Source: Arminella tubonensis
GTDB taxonomy: Bacteria > Pseudomonadota > Alphaproteobacteria > Rhizobiales > Rhizobiaceae
Direction: 5' to 3'
Assembly (NCBI RefSeq): GCF_003240585.1
Contig: NZ_PCDP01000028.1
Coordinates: forward strand, 62,001 to 126,000
DNA: 64,000 bases
Below, one piece after another: positions 63,866 through 64,000 of this stretch (position 1 is the stretch's first letter; the number at the start of each line of letters is the position of its first letter). Below the pieces are notes generated by a model. The model worked only from the letters and a program-made list of their open reading frames with translations, did no database searches and was not told the DNA's origin. The translations under genes and the position numbers were made by a program.

Positions 63866-64000
63866 TTAGACTTTTGCCCGCACGGGGAGCTTCCAGCCGG
63901 GTCGGACGAAATGGCATGTGTAGCCATTCGGGATGCGCTCGAGATAGTCCTGATGTTCAGGTTCGGCTTCCCAGAATGGGCCTACCGGCGCGACGTCAGT
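63866..64000 (-). CDS. msrA: Peptide methionine sulfoxide reductase MsrA, C-terminal part
   Basis: 44 codons before the window edge, minus strand, ending at TAA. The text [15 protein letters not shown] then [17 protein letters not shown] is the characteristic MsrA C-terminus, including the Glu/Asp/Tyr substrate-binding EPEHQDY. The catalytic GCFWC lies outside the window. It reduces methionine S-sulfoxide in proteins. Confidence 0.88.
   Translation of the reverse strand, partial: TDVAPVGPFWEAEPEHQDYLERIPNGYTCHFVRPGWKLPVRAKV

Overview
The window looks like a GC-rich alphaproteobacterium of the Rhizobiaceae (Rhizobium/Agrobacterium/Ensifer type). The evidence is the gene content: a rhizobial glycerol ABC operon, a prsDE-type secretion pair with an ExsH-like glycanase, an L-threonate cluster, a D-apiose cluster, many plant-sugar ABC transporters and a plant-responsive type of LuxR solo. 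I saw no rRNA, tRNA, CRISPR array, phage or intact insertion sequence. The density of catabolic cassettes, each with its own regulator, suggests an accessory replicon or a variable chromosomal region. That placement is inference.

Layout. 0-6.5 kb: a decayed stretch with remnants of a ROK protein and a CzcO-like flavoprotein and a frameshifted Gfo/Idh oxidoreductase, mixed with an intact GntR regulator, a secreted alpha/beta hydrolase and a divergent SAH-hydrolase-like gene. 6.6-14.4 kb: a LuxR solo with the residue signature of the plant-associated (OryR/PsoR/PipR) subfamily, between two proline-iminopeptidase-like genes and divergent from a peptide ABC transporter operon. 14.5-19.2 kb: type I secretion pair plus an RTX/GH16 glycanase. 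19.4-24.4 kb: ltnD-otnI-otnK and, divergently, a LacI regulator plus otnC, with two perfect palindromic operators between them. 24.4-25.7 kb: a LysR/aldo-keto-reductase deletion scar and a candidate alpha-r14-like sRNA. 25.8-27.5 kb: MFS exporter and ArsR. 27.5-35.6 kb: LacI, sugar ABC transporter and a GH116 glycosidase. 35.6-41.2 kb: GST/TetR, emrAB-like pump/TetR and a DUF922 protein. 41.4-47.7 kb: glpSTPQUV glycerol transporter preceded by a stub of glpD. 48.1-59.9 kb: GntR regulator and two operons that together encode import and oxidative breakdown of D-apiose (RuBisCO-like protein, OiaK, ApnO, ABC transporter, ApsD, ApnL). 60-64 kb: class III nucleotide cyclase, an NTF2-like protein, a small hypothetical protein, a frameshifted LysE exporter and the C-terminus of MsrA.

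How it works together. Most modules fit life on plants: D-apiose from pectin and apiosides, L-threonate from ascorbate breakdown, plant glycosides through GH116, and plant signals through the LuxR solo. The otn and oia pathways use the same logic: oxidise the acid to a 3-oxo acid sugar, phosphorylate it with a DUF1537 kinase, then decarboxylate it with a class II aldolase (otn) or a RuBisCO-like protein (oia). Regulation is unusually readable. Paired palindromic or repeated sites occur in the LacI, ArsR and TetR divergent intergenic regions, and one identical 13-bp element precedes both D-apiose operons.
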